Assembly (NCBI GenBank): GCA_946811185.2
Contig: OX328102.1
Coordinates: 49,267,619-49,331,618, forward strand
Length of the DNA stretch: 64,000 nt
Origin: Hippopus hippopus
Lineage: Eukaryota > Mollusca > Bivalvia > Cardiida > Cardiidae
Reading direction: 5' to 3'
Shown: piece after piece, positions 14,385-25,710 of the stretch
Layout: every line of letters starts with the position of its first letter
How positions within the stretch are numbered: the stretch's first letter is position 1
The notes under the pieces: generated by a model
Seen by the model: the letters and a program-made list of their open reading frames with translations, nothing else
Databases searched by the model: none
Told to the model about the DNA's origin: nothing
Translations under genes and position numbers: made by a program

Positions 14385-14740
14385 AAAGAGTTATACTCCA
14401 GAGAGTTATACTGCAAAGAGTAAGAATCATTCATAGATGCAGAAAAAGACTAAATCCAACTCAGTGCTCAGTCTTTTAGAAAGAAAAAATCATTCATAGA
14501 GATGTAAAAAGACTAAGTCCAACTCAATGGTCAACCTTTTAGAAAGAGAGAAAATCATTCATAGGGGAAAAAAGCTAAGACCAACTCAGTGATATAAGAT
14601 AAATTTCCTTTTAGAAAAGAGAAATCATTCATAGAGATGCAGAAAAAAAGTCTAAGTCCAACTCAATGGTCAGGCAATTAGAAAGAGAAAAAATCATCCA
14701 TAGGGTGAAAAAACTAAGTCCAACTCAGTGATCTGACCAT
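14385..14740. repeat. Outer subterminal repeat array, right arm
   Basis: Five degenerate units of GACTAAGTCCAACTCAATG ... TTTTAGAAAGAGA ... AATCATTCATAG. The last recognisable unit ends near 14,735; beyond it the sequence is different, so the right end of E1 is placed here. Confidence 0.75.
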
Positions 14741-15027
14741 TTTTACCCAACCTGTCAGTCATAAGGCCTGCACTTTGAATGCTAAATCCCTCTCAGGGTA
14801 GAGAGCCTAGGAAAAACTCCCCCCCTTTTCCCTTTTTTGCAAAAAATTCCGCTCAGGGACGAGAGCCTGGGGCATTTTTTGCCCCAGAGTACCACCCACA
14901 CGGCCGCCATTTTGAATGCTAAATCCCTCTCAGGGAAGAGAGCCTAGGGACAAAATAAAAAAAAAATCTTTCGGGGACAGCAACTAGGGACACATTTTTG
15001 TCAGGGACGGTGATGTAGGGCACTCAG
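14741..15027. repeat. GC-richer flank with repeated CTCAGGGAAGAGAGCCTAGGG units
   Basis: No gene. GAATGCTAAATCCCTCTCAG occurs at about 14,777 and 14,916, and shorter CAGGGA(C/A)GAGAG variants occur elsewhere. It looks like a decayed satellite or older repeat that E1 or the LINE inserted next to. Confidence 0.55.
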
Positions 15028-15082
15028 GGAAGAGAGACCGCGGACACACCCAAGCCCTGGGTGTGTCCGCGGTCTCTCTTCC
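15028..15082. repeat. Perfect 25-bp inverted repeat hairpin
   Basis: GGAAGAGAGACCGCGGACAC continues to CCCA and returns as its exact complement after a 5-base loop (15,053-15,057). The left arm is part of the CTCAGGGAAGAGAG repeat; the right arm abuts the LINE. A fold-back copy made at the 5' junction during LINE insertion would explain it (inference). Confidence 0.85.
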
Positions 15083-15121
15083 TTTACTACTCTTCTTGAT
15101 CCTATTTTAATTTCTAATGAC

Positions 15122-17242
15122 ATGGAATATTCAGACAGTGGTACTATCGTAATGCCGCCTGAGGTCAGTGATCACTCTGCTACTTATGTGTCTATACCCT
15201 TTACATATCAGATCCAACCGTGTTACAAAAGAAATGTTTGGTTATACAGTAAAGCTAATTATGAACTGCTTAATCACAAAATATTAAACTTTAATTGGAA
15301 TATTTTGCACAACGGTTCTGTTGATGAATCATGCGACGTATTTACCAAAATCTTTACTGAGCTTGCTAAGCAATGTATTCCGTGGAAAACAGCGCGTATT
15401 CGTCCCGACGACCAACCCTGGTACGATAGTGCAATAAGAATGTTATCGCGAAAAAGAGATAGAATGAAAAACATTGCCAAATACTCATGCAAATCGACCG
15501 ATTGGCAAAAATATAAGAATTTACGTAATACTGTTAATAATATGAAAAAACATGTGAATGAAATATTTTTCAGAAATTTGGACAAGTCCTTACCTTCTAA
15601 CTACAGACCTGTCTCGTTATTCAGTTGTTGTGGAAAACTTCTCGAACGAATTATTTTTAAACATATGTAGGCTATAATTTCCTTATGTCCAACGACCTCA
15701 TATATAAATACCAATCTGGTTTTTTACCAAAACATTCTACCACTTTACAGTTAATAGACATATATCACCATATATGCCAAGCTATTGATCATGGCCAACT
15801 CTCTTGTATTGTATTCTGTGATATTTCAAAAGCATTTGACAGAGTGTGGCACAAAGGTCTTTTGTTTAAACTTAAACAACATGGCATTAGTGATAGTCTT
15901 CTTACTTGGCTGACTAGTTATCTCAAGAATAGAAAGCAGAAAGTAGTAATCCAAGCCACAGAATCTACTCTTCTACCCCTAAGAGCAGGGGTACCGCAGG
16001 GCTCTGTTCTAGGGCCTCTTTTGTTCCTAATCTATGTTAACGATATTGCTGAATCTCTTTTGAGTCTTACAAGATTGTACGCCGATGACAGCTCTTTATA
16101 TTATTCCGCTTCTTCGGTACGTGATATAGAAGGTATAATTAACTATGACATAAGAAACGTTTCAATATGGGCAAAACAATGGTTAGTTGATTTCAACCCA
16201 GACAAAACTGAAGCTGTTATAGTTTCAACGAAAAAAGACCACGGCAAACCAGCTTTTTTTTTTTTATAATACTAAAATTAAAATTGTAGATCAACATAAA
16301 CATCTGGGTTTAACTTTTAGTAGTTCAGGCCAATGGAACGATCACATCAATAATAATTTGGAGGCTGCATCCAAAATAATCCAAATTATGCGGAGACTTC
16401 AGTTTATTCTTACTCGCGCAGCATTAAATCAAATTTATTTATCATATGTAAGACCTATTCTCGAATATTCATCTATTGTATGGGACGGTTGCTCCATTTC
16501 ATGTTGGGATTCCATTGAAAAATTACAAAATGAAGCTGCACGTATTGTAACAGGCCTCACAAGATCAGTATCTCTGGAAAATCTTTACAAAGAATGTGGA
16601 CGGGAAACCTTATCATCTAGAAGGAAAAATTCTAAGCTTTGTTTTATTTATAAATTGTCAAACAATATTGTTCCTCGTTATATAGAAGAATTAATTCCTC
16701 CATTAGTTGGAAATATATCTCAATACCAATTGAGAGACAGCCAAAATTATGAAAACGTCCGCACCAGAACAAGTTTGTTACAAAAGTCATGTATCCCATC
16801 CTCAATTTCTCTATGGAATAATCTCGAACAAGAAATACGATGTAGTACAACATATCATTCTTTTAAATCAAAATTAAGAATACATACCGGGCCCTCGAGA
16901 GTTTTAAGTCTCTACTGTATTGGTAATAGATATATATCAGTAATTCATGCTCGATTAAGGAACAATTGTAGTAATTTAAACAGGGACCTTTTTCAGAATC
17001 ACTTAAAACCAGACCCACTCGTACATGTGACTGTGGTAATGGCATTGAAAATCCTGAACATTATTTTTTCAAGTGCTCTCGCTTTACAGACATAAGAATC
17101 TCACTTTTCCAAGCAACAAGAGTATTTCATCCTCTAATTACTATAAAACTTCTTTTCGGCAGTGCTGACCTAAGTCACGACCAAAATTGTTTACTATTTG
17201 AAGCAGTTCAGTTGTACATTAAAGAATCTAAACGTTTTTCGT
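15122..17242 (+). pseudogene. Broken LINE endonuclease/reverse transcriptase
   Basis: End of the EEP endonuclease (SDHSATYVSI near 15,160), a linker with a WYDSAIRMLSRKRDR segment, then an internal deletion near 15,590 where the sequence jumps to the RT start (LPSNYRPVSL). RT motifs follow: FCDISKAFDRVWHKG, GVPQGSVLGPLLFLIYVND and the catalytic YADD at about 16,079. A CxCG...PEHYFFKC zinc-binding tail lies near 17,030-17,080. Frameshifts occur near 15,668, at the T run at 16,252-16,265 and near 17,020, so the copy is dead. Jockey/CR1-type assignment is from motif style only. Confidence 0.85.
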
Positions 17243-17559
17243 AATTTTCAGTCTATTTTTGTAACTGTTAATGACAACTTTATAAAACTTTAGGCAATCA
17301 CAGAGAATACCATCTTTTTTCTTTTTCCTGTTTTGAACTTTTCTTTTTTGTTTCTTTTTTGTTATTCTTTGAAATCTTTCTATTTCAACTCTTAGCTCTC
17401 TCTTACTGCGTTTCTTTTCTTTCTCATACTTCAATGTTGTTGTATTTGTACATACCGTTGTTAGAACTTTATAATTTGTGCTGTAGGGGAAGGGCCAATT
17501 CTAAGTTGTGAGAACTTATGACCCAACCCCATTTCAACTTACGAAATAAAATATGTTTA

Positions 17560-17585
17560 AACTAAACTAAACTAAACTAAACTAT
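17560..17585 (+). repeat. LINE 3' tail repeat
   Basis: Five tandem copies of AACTA, marking the 3' end of the retrotransposon. Confidence 0.8.
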
Positions 17586-19190
17586 ATGGGACTCAAACAG
17601 TGAAATTTTAAAGTGTAGAAAATAATGTGGGAAAATGCTGGTTACCAGCGTTTTCTCCTTTTCCACCATGTTTGCAAGGGCCGTCTTTTCCAGGGACGTT
17701 GAACCTCGGGCTTGTTGTATAAAGAGTTTATCTGTCCTATTAATTACGTCTGAATAATAAAATTTTCTCTGTAATTCGACGAGTCAAAATACAATTGGGA
17801 GTGGGGGCATCACATTTCCCGTACCGCCAACTTAAATAGTTCATTAAGCAAGAAAAATGTCTCTTTTCATCTCTCTTCCAGACGATGAAAATTTGGACTA
17901 AGTCTTGTCGAAATTCAAAGCGGTTGCAGACGACAAATTCAGCTTTAACTGGTTGTTGTAAATTATCTCAGAGAGAGCAGAAAACAATGTCGGAAAAGTA
18001 GAAATTGCTGGTTACCAGTATTTTCTACTTTTCCCACAATATTTTCAAAAGTCTCAAGCACGGGATTGTTTAGTGACGGGTTAAAACAACAAATATACTA
18101 GTCCAGATCAGACGCTGGATTTTACATGGTCAGATCAAACCTGAAGTAGGCCAATTTGCTATTGTCTGTACCCATATGGTCTGCAACACGCGAAAAGGGA
18201 CATTCGGACATTTGCGTAAAGTGTCGTCCCGGATCAGCCTGCGCAGTCCGCGCAGGCTGATCCGAGACGACACTTTCCGACTGTGTGTGATTTTCTGTTC
18301 ACACGCAAGTCTACTGTAGGACAAAATTTAATATTGACGTAAAGTGACACTTTTACGCAAATGTCCGATAGTCCCTTTTTGCATGTTGCAGACCATGACT
18401 ATATCTCATAGATTGATTTTGATCAATTGATTGAATGGTGTTAACCCTTGGCCTGCTATGCACATTCACTGACCTTTTGAGGACAGCGTAGATCATGATC
18501 AGACTGCACAGAACGTGCAGTCTGATCTTGGATCTACACAATCCGATAGGAAGATGCCTTTCCTAAAAAAAAAAATCCAATGAAATGTGAAAATTTGAGT
18601 TTTTACTATCGGCTTAAAAGTTCCATTTCTTTTATTGAGCAGGACAGTAGGTGTCAATTCCTAGGTTCTGGGACATTTTCCATTTTTTGTCCCAGTTCTG
18701 GGACATTTTCCCATTTTGTCCTAGCTTTTTTGTGTCATAGTGAGCGTCCAAAATCCGTAATTAGGGGTCAATGAGTACATTTTTTTTTAAAAAAAATCAG
18801 TTCGTCGCAAGAGCTGGAGGTCCAAGCAATCATTATCTCGTTACATGATGCAATCAGTTAGTCCATATAGCTATCATTTAATCGAGACAATTATTATCTC
18901 ATTTAGTCCAGACACTGAGACAATGAGTCACGCATTTAGTCCACACACTCGTTCCGAAGTTAGTAGCTATATGATCATTTAATCGAGACAATTATTATCT
19001 CATTTACTCGAGGCACTGAGGCAATCAGTCATACTTTTAGTCCAGGTACCTACCAAAAATCAGTCAACTTGACCTTTGACCTCAAATAAAAAAATTGAAG
19101 TAAAAGTATCTTGTGATATATTTCTCTAGATCAGGAACTAAAGGAATATATACGAAGACGATCGATACTGAAGTACCGGAAGATACGAAG
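17586..19190. other. Gene-free stretch of dispersed repeats
   Basis: Contains a dispersed repeat of about 200 bases at 17,860-18,075 (CAGACGAC...TTTTCTACTTTTCCCACAAT) that recurs at 27,370-27,570 and, in part, at 27,760-27,950. It also has a MITE (18,178-18,394), a GATCAGACTGCAC hairpin near 18,495-18,525 and imperfect repeats of ATCGAGACAATTATTATCTC near 18,880 and 18,980. No coding region was seen. Confidence 0.6.
18178..18394. mobile_element. 217-bp MITE with 45-bp TIRs and an internal hairpin
   Basis: Starts GGTCTGCAACACGCGAAAAG and ends with its imperfect inverse GCATGTTGCAGACC. Inside, CGGATCAGCCTGCGC and its exact complement form a 15-bp stem (18,230-18,264). AT flanks both ends. No coding capacity. 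Confidence 0.75.
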
Positions 19191-19585
19191 ATGATAGCAT
19201 CTAAAGATACAAAAAATAAGAAATCTAGAAGTATTACACTATCTAGGTAAGGATAGTGAAAACAAGATAACACTAGAAGTAGCCGATGAGTTAACTAAAC
19301 TTTCGGATGAGGTAGATAAAACGGAAGTATTAAATAAAATTACCCCACTGACTAATAAGCAAAAAGTAGACGCTATTAAACAGTTTAAGCAATATGGAAA
19401 AAACGATATTAAAAATTTGGATGACGTAGCCGATACAGGGAAAAGTTCAAAATGTGAGCATTTTCCGGATTTTGCGGATAAATGCGAAAAAATAATAAAC
19501 GGGATATGTACTAGAACTCCTCCTAAGAAAATAATTAGAAGTAGCCGATACAGGGAAAAGTTCAAAACGAAGAAGCGGATGAATT
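19190..19585 (+). other. Open frame of about 130 codons without an ATG; possible gene remnant
   Basis: An uninterrupted plus-strand frame with a coding-like composition (LEVADELTKLSDEVDK, LTNKQKVDAIKQFKQYG, DFADKCEKIINGICT), ending in a stop at about 19,585. It has no start codon, so it is a 3' exon or a truncated gene. The phrase GAAGTAGCCGAT occurs twice and hints at internal duplication. It lies beyond the PolB 3' end of E2, where E3 has its reductase gene, so it may be cargo of E2. No family was recognised. Confidence 0.35.
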
Positions 19586-19738
19586 AACTCATCCCATTAT
19601 TTTTCGTTTTTCATTTTTTCAATTTTTTTTATTATCGCAATTTTTATCGCGTTTTTTTTTTTAAACCAACAAGCCTTATTATTTTTTAACCATAAAAGAA
19701 TATAAATGGTTGTAAAGTCCCATTTGTATTCTAAAGTA

Positions 19739-22700
19739 TTAACTAACCGTGTCTTCTGTAGTTTTGTAGTGATACCGGGCTAGAGTGTCTATCGAGTTTT
19801 CGAGTATATGCCTTTTATCATCGTCAAAACTTAAAGCTTTTTTGTTTATTTTCTCAGTATATATTTCATGACCACGACTTCTCAATACATACATAGTTCT
19901 TTATTGATCCTTTTTTGCAAACAAACATTCTTTGTAGTTTTTAAAATTTATCTCTTTCTCAATCACAACTTTTTTAATCCCCTTACATCTTTTGGCTTCC
20001 TTTCCATATGGTGTTTTATAAGCGTACATTTTTGCTCTTAGTCCTACGAACTCGCTCATAATTTTACCACCTAACTCGTCTTTAAACATACCTACTACTC
20101 TTGCATTACAATCATTTCTTAAAAAATGATCTTTAGGATAATTACTCGTATCAAACATTGTTGGTACGTCTACCGAAATGTCTTTGTAAATGTTTTCTGT
20201 TTCTATCTCGAGTATTAAACTATCTGTATCTGTATAACATAATTTGCAATTTTCACCATATTTCGCTTTAAAGTATTTATAGTAAGTGTTGTACATATGC
20301 GTTTTACTAATATCTAATATACTCATTCCTGAGTAGATAGGTTTATCGTATTTTATGTTGGTTTTTTTCATATGTACATCTACTAGGTTTTCATCAAATA
20401 TTGTTGTATGTTTAAAGTTTGGTTTTGCTGCTAGTTTTCTGTAACAGTTTTCATTGTTAACCAATTTTATATCCACTCTATTTCTTAGGTTTTCCATCGT
20501 TTTCCCAAAGACGGAGTTATTCATTAATTTAAAAAAATCTTTTTCGAAATTATTTTTAGCCTCCGTTCTTAGTTTAATGTTTAGACTAATATAAGGTTTA
20601 AGCCAATCCCTTTCCTCAAACTTAATCCCACGATGTATTTTTATAAGCTTTAAACCTAAATCGAGATACGTTTTCAAAGCTTGATAATGTAAAATGTAAT
20701 TTTTCTTTGAACCTAAGTTTGGAATAAGTTTTTCTACCTTTTCTATCTTTATACGTTCAGGTGCTAAAGGAAACTCATTATGTAAATCATGCAAATCTTC
20801 AGGGTATTCTAAATCTACTTCTAATATGCATGGATGATCCTGCCAATTTTCTAATTCTTCCTCATTCATCCATTCAAAACCGTGAGTAGGAAGAAGACAA
20901 CTCATTGCCCAAGGGTAAAGACTGTTTGCATCAATATATAATAAATATTTTGATGGTTTACTCGGATCATATTTTTCACCCATGTATTTATTATTTGCTA
21001 CCGAGTACCTCTTTGTACACATGCTAACACCTGCCCTGATGCCCTTTTCTACCATTAAAAGCATATCAATATCTGATGAAAGTTCAAGCTCTACGTTATT
21101 TTTAATGTCGCATCCCAAGCTAAACCAGGAGCAGTATAATATCAACTAGGATCTAAACCATAGTTTTTACAACAAACACCTCTAAAGTTCTCAAAAACAT
21201 CAGCTAAAAGCAATACATCTATTCTGTTGTAAAGTTCTAAGTAATCCTTCAACGTTTTCATATTAAAAGTTTCCCAAACCTTTTGCTCATGAGCACAGTC
21301 TTCATCACTAATATGTTCTTTGTTTAAACTAGAGTAAAATGCTTCTTTAGATGGTAATTGCTCTTCTTCAAGTTTCTCAAAAGAATCTAAATACTCATAA
21401 GGAAAAACTCCTTTTCTCCTAACTAGTGGTAATTGTTCTCTCGTAAAAAATCTTGATAAAATTTTTAACTGACTTTCCTTTAAGTTACTTGAAAGTTTAT
21501 CCAAACTAGAAGACATAAATTTAAAGCTATCAAGAAATCTAATTTTATGGTATATTTTTTCCCCAACCCAAATGTCTTTACTAAAACTAATATATTTCTC
21601 TTCATTATTTGGAATACAATCAATCTTTCCACTAGTTTTAGCAAGATATTTAATAAAAAGATGAGCATCATATCCGCTGAGATTATGAAAGTACACAGGT
21701 GTAAAGTTTGGGTTTTTAGCCCTTAGGTTACATTCATTGTGTGCGGCCCCCCTATACTTACCCGTAAAATGGCAATGATCTCTTACTTTGTAATTATCAC
21801 GAGTAAATTCTTCATTACAAATCCAGCATTGTGTTTCTCGTTTGTGTCTCGCTTCTTCTTCTGTTATTTCAATAGGTATTGGATTTTGGTAGAACTTTTG
21901 ATGAATTTCTCTTATATCCTGCCTTAACCAGTCTATAAAAACTTCCTCTGCATCTTCTCCAGCATACTTTCTTTCTATAGGAGCGCACACATCATCATCA
22001 AAACATTTTATAAGGTAGTAAAAACTGCAAGGTGTATGCTTTTGTTGTTGTATAGTGTAACTATTTTTTGGGTTTGGTTGACATGTGTGTATAGGTTCTA
22101 AAATACTTTCGAAATCAGCGTATACAACAAAGGGGACCAAGATTTTTCTAGCATGATTTTTAAAATTTAACATGGTACCTGGTTCTGGCATTTCTAAAGT
22201 AATAAGTTCATGTTCATTACAGTACCGTTGATGTTTTTCTAAAAGTTTTTTACTACCAAAGTGATTCATACAACGTTTACAAAATTTGATATCCCCTTTA
22301 TAATCTTTTGTCACTTGTTTTCTCAATAAAGCATTGAAGTTTTTTATTAGAGCGTAGTGTATATTTTCTTCATCTTTAATAAAAAGTAGGTCAATATGAT
22401 TACTTCTTTCATCTTTTGTAAGCATAAGAGAGTAAAATTTTTCTGTTTTGTAATACCCAAAAACGTTTACACTAATTTCTAGATTTTGTTTTTCAATTCT
22501 ATCTATATCATTTAATGAAACAGGATACTTTATTCCATCCATGTTTAAAGTATCTTCCTTTGCTTTTAATTCTCTATCAGCTCTTTCTGGGTGATCATTT
22601 TTTGGATTTAACGCTCTTAAAAAGCACCATAAAAAGCATTTGTTATCTTTATTTTTCATATTGATAACTGCTTTTTTGTTTGCAATCCATTTTGGTAAAG

Positions 22701-23327
22701 GTAAGTAACCATTAGCTCTTAAAGGATCAAATTCAGCTGTGTGTAACTCCAACGTTAATATATTATGAACCACCCAATCACTACCCTCTCTTTGAAATGC
22801 AGCTATACTTTCTAAAATTATTTCTATCATGTTACTATAAAGTATATGTTCATCTGTTCCCTCATAAACAGCAAAATAACCTGAATAAAAAGGAACTCTT
22901 ATTAAATTAATTTCAGGATCAGTTTCTTTTCTCATAATACATTTAAGAATTAACTGAATTTTTCTTCCACGATTATTTCTTAAAAGATCCGTCATACCTT
23001 GACGTGAACCCTCCAAAAACTCTTCCGGATTAAGACCACCTATTCCATTTATTACGTATTGTGTTACAAACCTTCCTAAAGCAGATGGACCCTCTCTAAT
23101 TTCAAACCTATGTCTTGGGGGATAATTTTCTCTAACATGTTCAACAATCTCATCCAACACTTGTGGTATTTGCGTTGTCTCCACATTACTGGTTAGCCAC
23201 TTACCAAAATCAGTTATTCTTCTTTGTATGGATTCCGGAACGACGGTTGAAGCTAGTCGTCTTGCGCCGGAGTAAACATTTGATACAGCTTTCTAGCTAC
23301 GTTTGTAAATTTATTAAAAAAACTCAT
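19739..23327 (-). pseudogene. PolB with endonuclease VII-like domain, E2 copy, broken
   Basis: Family B polymerase of a second lineage. A 680-aa open section (21,142-23,184) has a zinc finger (CKRC...H...C, residues 302-322), Exo I VVYADFES (353-360), an endonuclease VII-like HNH segment CWIC...VRDHCHFTGKYRGAAHNEC (453-485), Exo II FHNLSGYDAHLF and Exo III YNRIDVLLLADVF. The next section (19,901-21,145) has motif A YIDANSLYPWAM, motif B LMNNSVFGKTMEN and motif C CYTDTDSLILE. Lesions: a frameshift near 23,290 just after the start, a break near 21,142, and an in-frame stop at 19,901-19,903 with a recognisable C-terminal tail continuing to 19,739. It is therefore an inactive copy. Confidence 0.85.
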
Positions 23328-23417
23328 ATTTTATGTATAGAAAATAAATGCTTAAGTTATTTTTTTTTTTTTTTTTTTTTTTTTGTTTTTTTTGTTTCAT
23401 TTTTTGTTTTAATTTTA

Positions 23418-23756
23418 TTACTGAATGTTAATCTTATATTTATTTTTCCAAATTCTCCCGTTCCAGTTTATAATCGTTTGAGGACAACGATCTATAAATT
23501 TAGCGGCCTTGTAAATCGATGGAAAAATTTTTATTTCTCCGGAGTTAACATCCTCTAAATTAACTTTGCTAGGATTAAGCATAATAATTTTTAGTCTAAC
23601 AAACTTAGGATCTATTTTCTCTTCTGGTTTAGGCTCTTCCTCCGGGAACAATCCATGTTTTTTCGTCAACTCGACTAACCGCTTTTTATCCCAGTAAGAG
23701 CGAAAAGTTATTTTATTTTCTTTAAGAATTTCTTTTAAATCTATAATCTTTATCAT
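23418..23756 (-). CDS. 112-aa SAP-like plus NUMOD1-like protein, E2 copy
   Basis: N-terminus DLKEILKENKITFRSYWDKK resembles a SAP/HeH DNA-binding helix pair. The C-terminus (about 65-112, FPSIYKAAKFIDRCPQTIIN then WNGRIWKNKYKI) resembles NUMOD1, a DNA-binding module usually linked to homing endonucleases; no nuclease is attached. The frame is intact, unlike its neighbours. E3 has a 115-aa homologue in the same position between capsid candidate and PolB. A DNA-binding role in replication or packaging is inference. Confidence 0.6.
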   Translation of the reverse strand: MIKIIDLKEILKENKITFRSYWDKKRLVELTKKHGLFPEEEPKPEEKIDPKFVRLKIIMLNPSKVNLEDVNSGEIKIFPSIYKAAKFIDRCPQTIINWNGRIWKNKYKINIQ

Positions 23757-23813
23757 CTTTTTATATATAAAAAAAATTGCTTAACTTAAATTAACTTTAT
23801 GCTTAAACTTAAC

Positions 23814-25008
23814 CTAATACACTACGCTCATCTTATTACCATCAGACTGAAAGTTAATTAACCTATCACTAATAATAACGGCATATGCCTCGGTGTCCAC
23901 AGGCACATTTGCGTTAAAATTTGCGTTGATTTGAATATCAGTAACGGAATATTTTAACTTTTCGCTCTGTTTAGAAACATCGAACAAAAACAAAGGATAA
24001 AGGGTTTTGTACTCTGAAGGGGTGAAGTTAGGATTTGATACCAACTCATCCATGTTATAAAACTTAGATCTAAGTAACGCAGCATCGCCATACGCTCTAC
24101 TAAATTGTTGTCTAGTAAATGAAAGATTGTAGTCAACCGCGAGATATCTAGTGGAGTTTAACATAACATAAATATTTTTAACGTCTACATTGTCAAATAT
24201 GGAGGGATTTTGCTCTTGATTGCCAAGTTTATCAGTCTGAAAGCCAACGATGATAAGACGTGGTACTTCGGGAGACGATTTAACGGAAAGTCTCCAAGTA
24301 AATGTTGTTGACTGAGGAACTGAGATAGAGTCGCATTGTAGCATCCTATATCCAACTGGAAATTTTTCTTTTTTCTCGATAAGTTTATAAAGCTCCATCT
24401 TCTCCTTATCCGCGGGTAGCACGTGAGGCATAAACCATGATATTTTATCCAAAGTAATTTTACCAGCATCAACACCGTTAGCTATAAAAATCGCATCTTC
24501 ATCATCATTTCTTGTCAAGGTGAGAGTCTGCTTCATTCCGTACAATATCTTATTATAATCTTCGCAAAAACCGAATATATGTTTTAATGGAACTCTAAAG
24601 CTAAATGTTCCCTTTGGATCGGAATTATTAACGATGTATAATTTTCTTACATTCCAACCCACGTTTTGAGCTTGTGCTGCGGCCGTCGTATCCTTATACC
24701 ATAGCTGGTTTAGCCCCTGCGATTTGGAAAAATCATCCGGATATCAGAGCGTTGTTTGTTAGAGAAACGTTGTCAGCATTTGCGTACGCTGTTCCATCAA
24801 CCTTCGTTAAACGACTTTCTATAAGTAAATAGCTCTCACTAGGATGCGTAAAAATATCTTGAGTTTCGATGTTAATCCTAATATCTCCTCCCGAGTTGTT
24901 GAGATTCGCTCCTGTGATCGGTTCATACTCAAAGTGTTCATACTCATCAATACTATCGTGTTTTACAATTGGTTCGGTAATTCTTAAAATGTCCATTTTA
25001 TTATACAA
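23814..25008 (-). pseudogene. Candidate major capsid protein, E2 copy, with internal deletion
   Basis: Two sections (24,733-25,008 and 23,814-24,662) match the N-terminus and the rest of the intact 428-aa E3 protein. About 36 codons are missing between them near 24,741, and the frame changes there. Conserved blocks include GTFSFRVPLKHIFGFCEDYN, LTLTRNDDEDAIF, ISWFMPHVLP and QCDSISVPQSTTFTWRL. See the E3 copy for the capsid argument. Confidence 0.6.
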
Positions 25009-25044
25009 TTATAATTTTTTAAAACAAAAAACTATAATTGCGTC

Positions 25045-25399
25045 TCTAACCAAAGCTGGGGAAAAGATTTTATTTCATTATTAACAAACACGCTTTTAAG
25101 TTTAACACTTTTTAGTTGATGAATATTTTATTTTTTGGGTAAATCCTGTTTCCATATACAAGTGTTACTTGAGGTATATTCCACTTTTGTAAACGCTCAT
25201 TCACTTTTTCCTCAATCCCTTTCATTACGTTTACTTTTTCGGGAGACAACTTCACAACAGCTTTTTTATATCCATATTGTGTGTTATTAATTTCGAGGAT
25301 CTCACAATCCTCATCCAGTTTAAAAGAAGCACCTAATATATTAACGGAACTAGTATTGTATTTTTTATAAAATTCGCGCGAAAATGTTAATTTAGACAT
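25045..25399 (-). pseudogene. Small unknown protein (E3 117-aa homologue), frameshifted
   Basis: The first 95 codons (25,112-25,399) match the 117-aa protein of E3. The conserved tail (LKSVFVNNE...PQLWLE) lies in another frame just downstream. Family unknown. Confidence 0.6.
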
Positions 25400-25425
25400 T
25401 CTTTTTTAATAAGTAATATTTTTCT

Positions 25426-25710
25426 TCATACTACTTTAATTCCCGCTCCACTGTTTAATCTTTTAACTAGGTCTTGAATAGCAATGGCACTTCCATCTAT
25501 TAATGTATTAATGTCTCTTGTATCAGCAGGTTTCGGTGTAGCGGTATACTTTTGTAAAATTTTCTTTGATTTTGGCGTTAAAGCTCTCGTAACTAATTTT
25601 TTTCCCGCGTCTACAGCTGCACTCTTTCCAACCTCTAAAGCTTTCTTCGCACCTTCCTTAGCTACACTCTTTCCCACATCAAGGGCAGAAGATGCAATTT
25701 GTCGGGTCAT
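25426..25710 (-). pseudogene. Ala/Lys-rich amphipathic protein, E2 copy, 5'-truncated
   Basis: Nearly identical to the C-terminal 90 residues of the 132-aa protein of E3 (SALDVGKSVAKEGAKKALEV onward). The N-terminus is replaced by a bivalve repeat from about 25,708, so the present ATG is accidental. Confidence 0.65.

Larger units (their letters stand above)
1..14740. mobile_element. E1: Polinton/adintovirus-type PolB element with very long terminal inverted repeats
   Basis: Sequence 1-4,015 reappears as its reverse complement at about 11,305-14,740, so an element with long TIRs surrounds a unique centre of about 7.3 kb. In the outer part mirrored positions sum to 14,600 and in the inner part to 15,317, because the left arm has 717 extra bases. 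The left end is cut by the window, since the right arm continues about 140 bases past the mirror of base 1. The centre encodes an intact PolB, and the arms carry duplicate micro-genes. I saw no integrase, ATPase, protease or capsid gene. The PolB domain plan is that of Polintons/adintoviruses; assigning the whole element to that group is inference. Confidence 0.8.
11305..14740. repeat. Right terminal inverted repeat of E1
   Basis: Reverse complement of the left arm without the 717-base segment that holds the 104-aa gene. It reaches outward to about 14,740, where the subterminal repeats stop and unrelated sequence begins. The exact end and any target-site duplication cannot be checked because the left end is outside the window. 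Confidence 0.88.
15083..17585 (+). mobile_element. 5'-truncated jockey-like non-LTR retrotransposon
   Basis: Begins inside the endonuclease domain and ends with a TAAAC-type tandem tail (17,560-17,585), the usual structure of a truncated LINE. Polyprotein remnants are described at 15,122-17,242. Confidence 0.85.
19739..25708 (-). mobile_element. E2: decayed virus-like PolB/capsid cassette, truncated
   Basis: The gene order on the minus strand (small Ala/Lys protein, unknown small protein, candidate capsid, SAP/NUMOD-like protein, PolB) is the same as in E3 at 54.6-60.7 kb, and the proteins are clearly homologous. The upstream end is cut at about 25,708 inside the first gene, where a bivalve repeat begins. 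All genes but one carry lesions. Confidence 0.8.

Noticed and set aside
1..14740. A real histone gene cluster as the source of the stem-loops
   Set aside because: No histone-like protein is encoded anywhere in the window; the stem-loops follow unrelated micro-proteins.
1..14740. Capsid, integrase or packaging ATPase in E1
   Set aside because: I looked for jelly-roll patterns, HHCC/DDE integrase and Walker-type ATPase motifs in all E1 frames and saw none; absence may reflect divergence.
23355..23430. T-run at the 5' end of E2 PolB as a retrotransposon tail
   Set aside because: It lies between two genes that are adjacent in E3 as well, so it is a local expansion and not an insertion.
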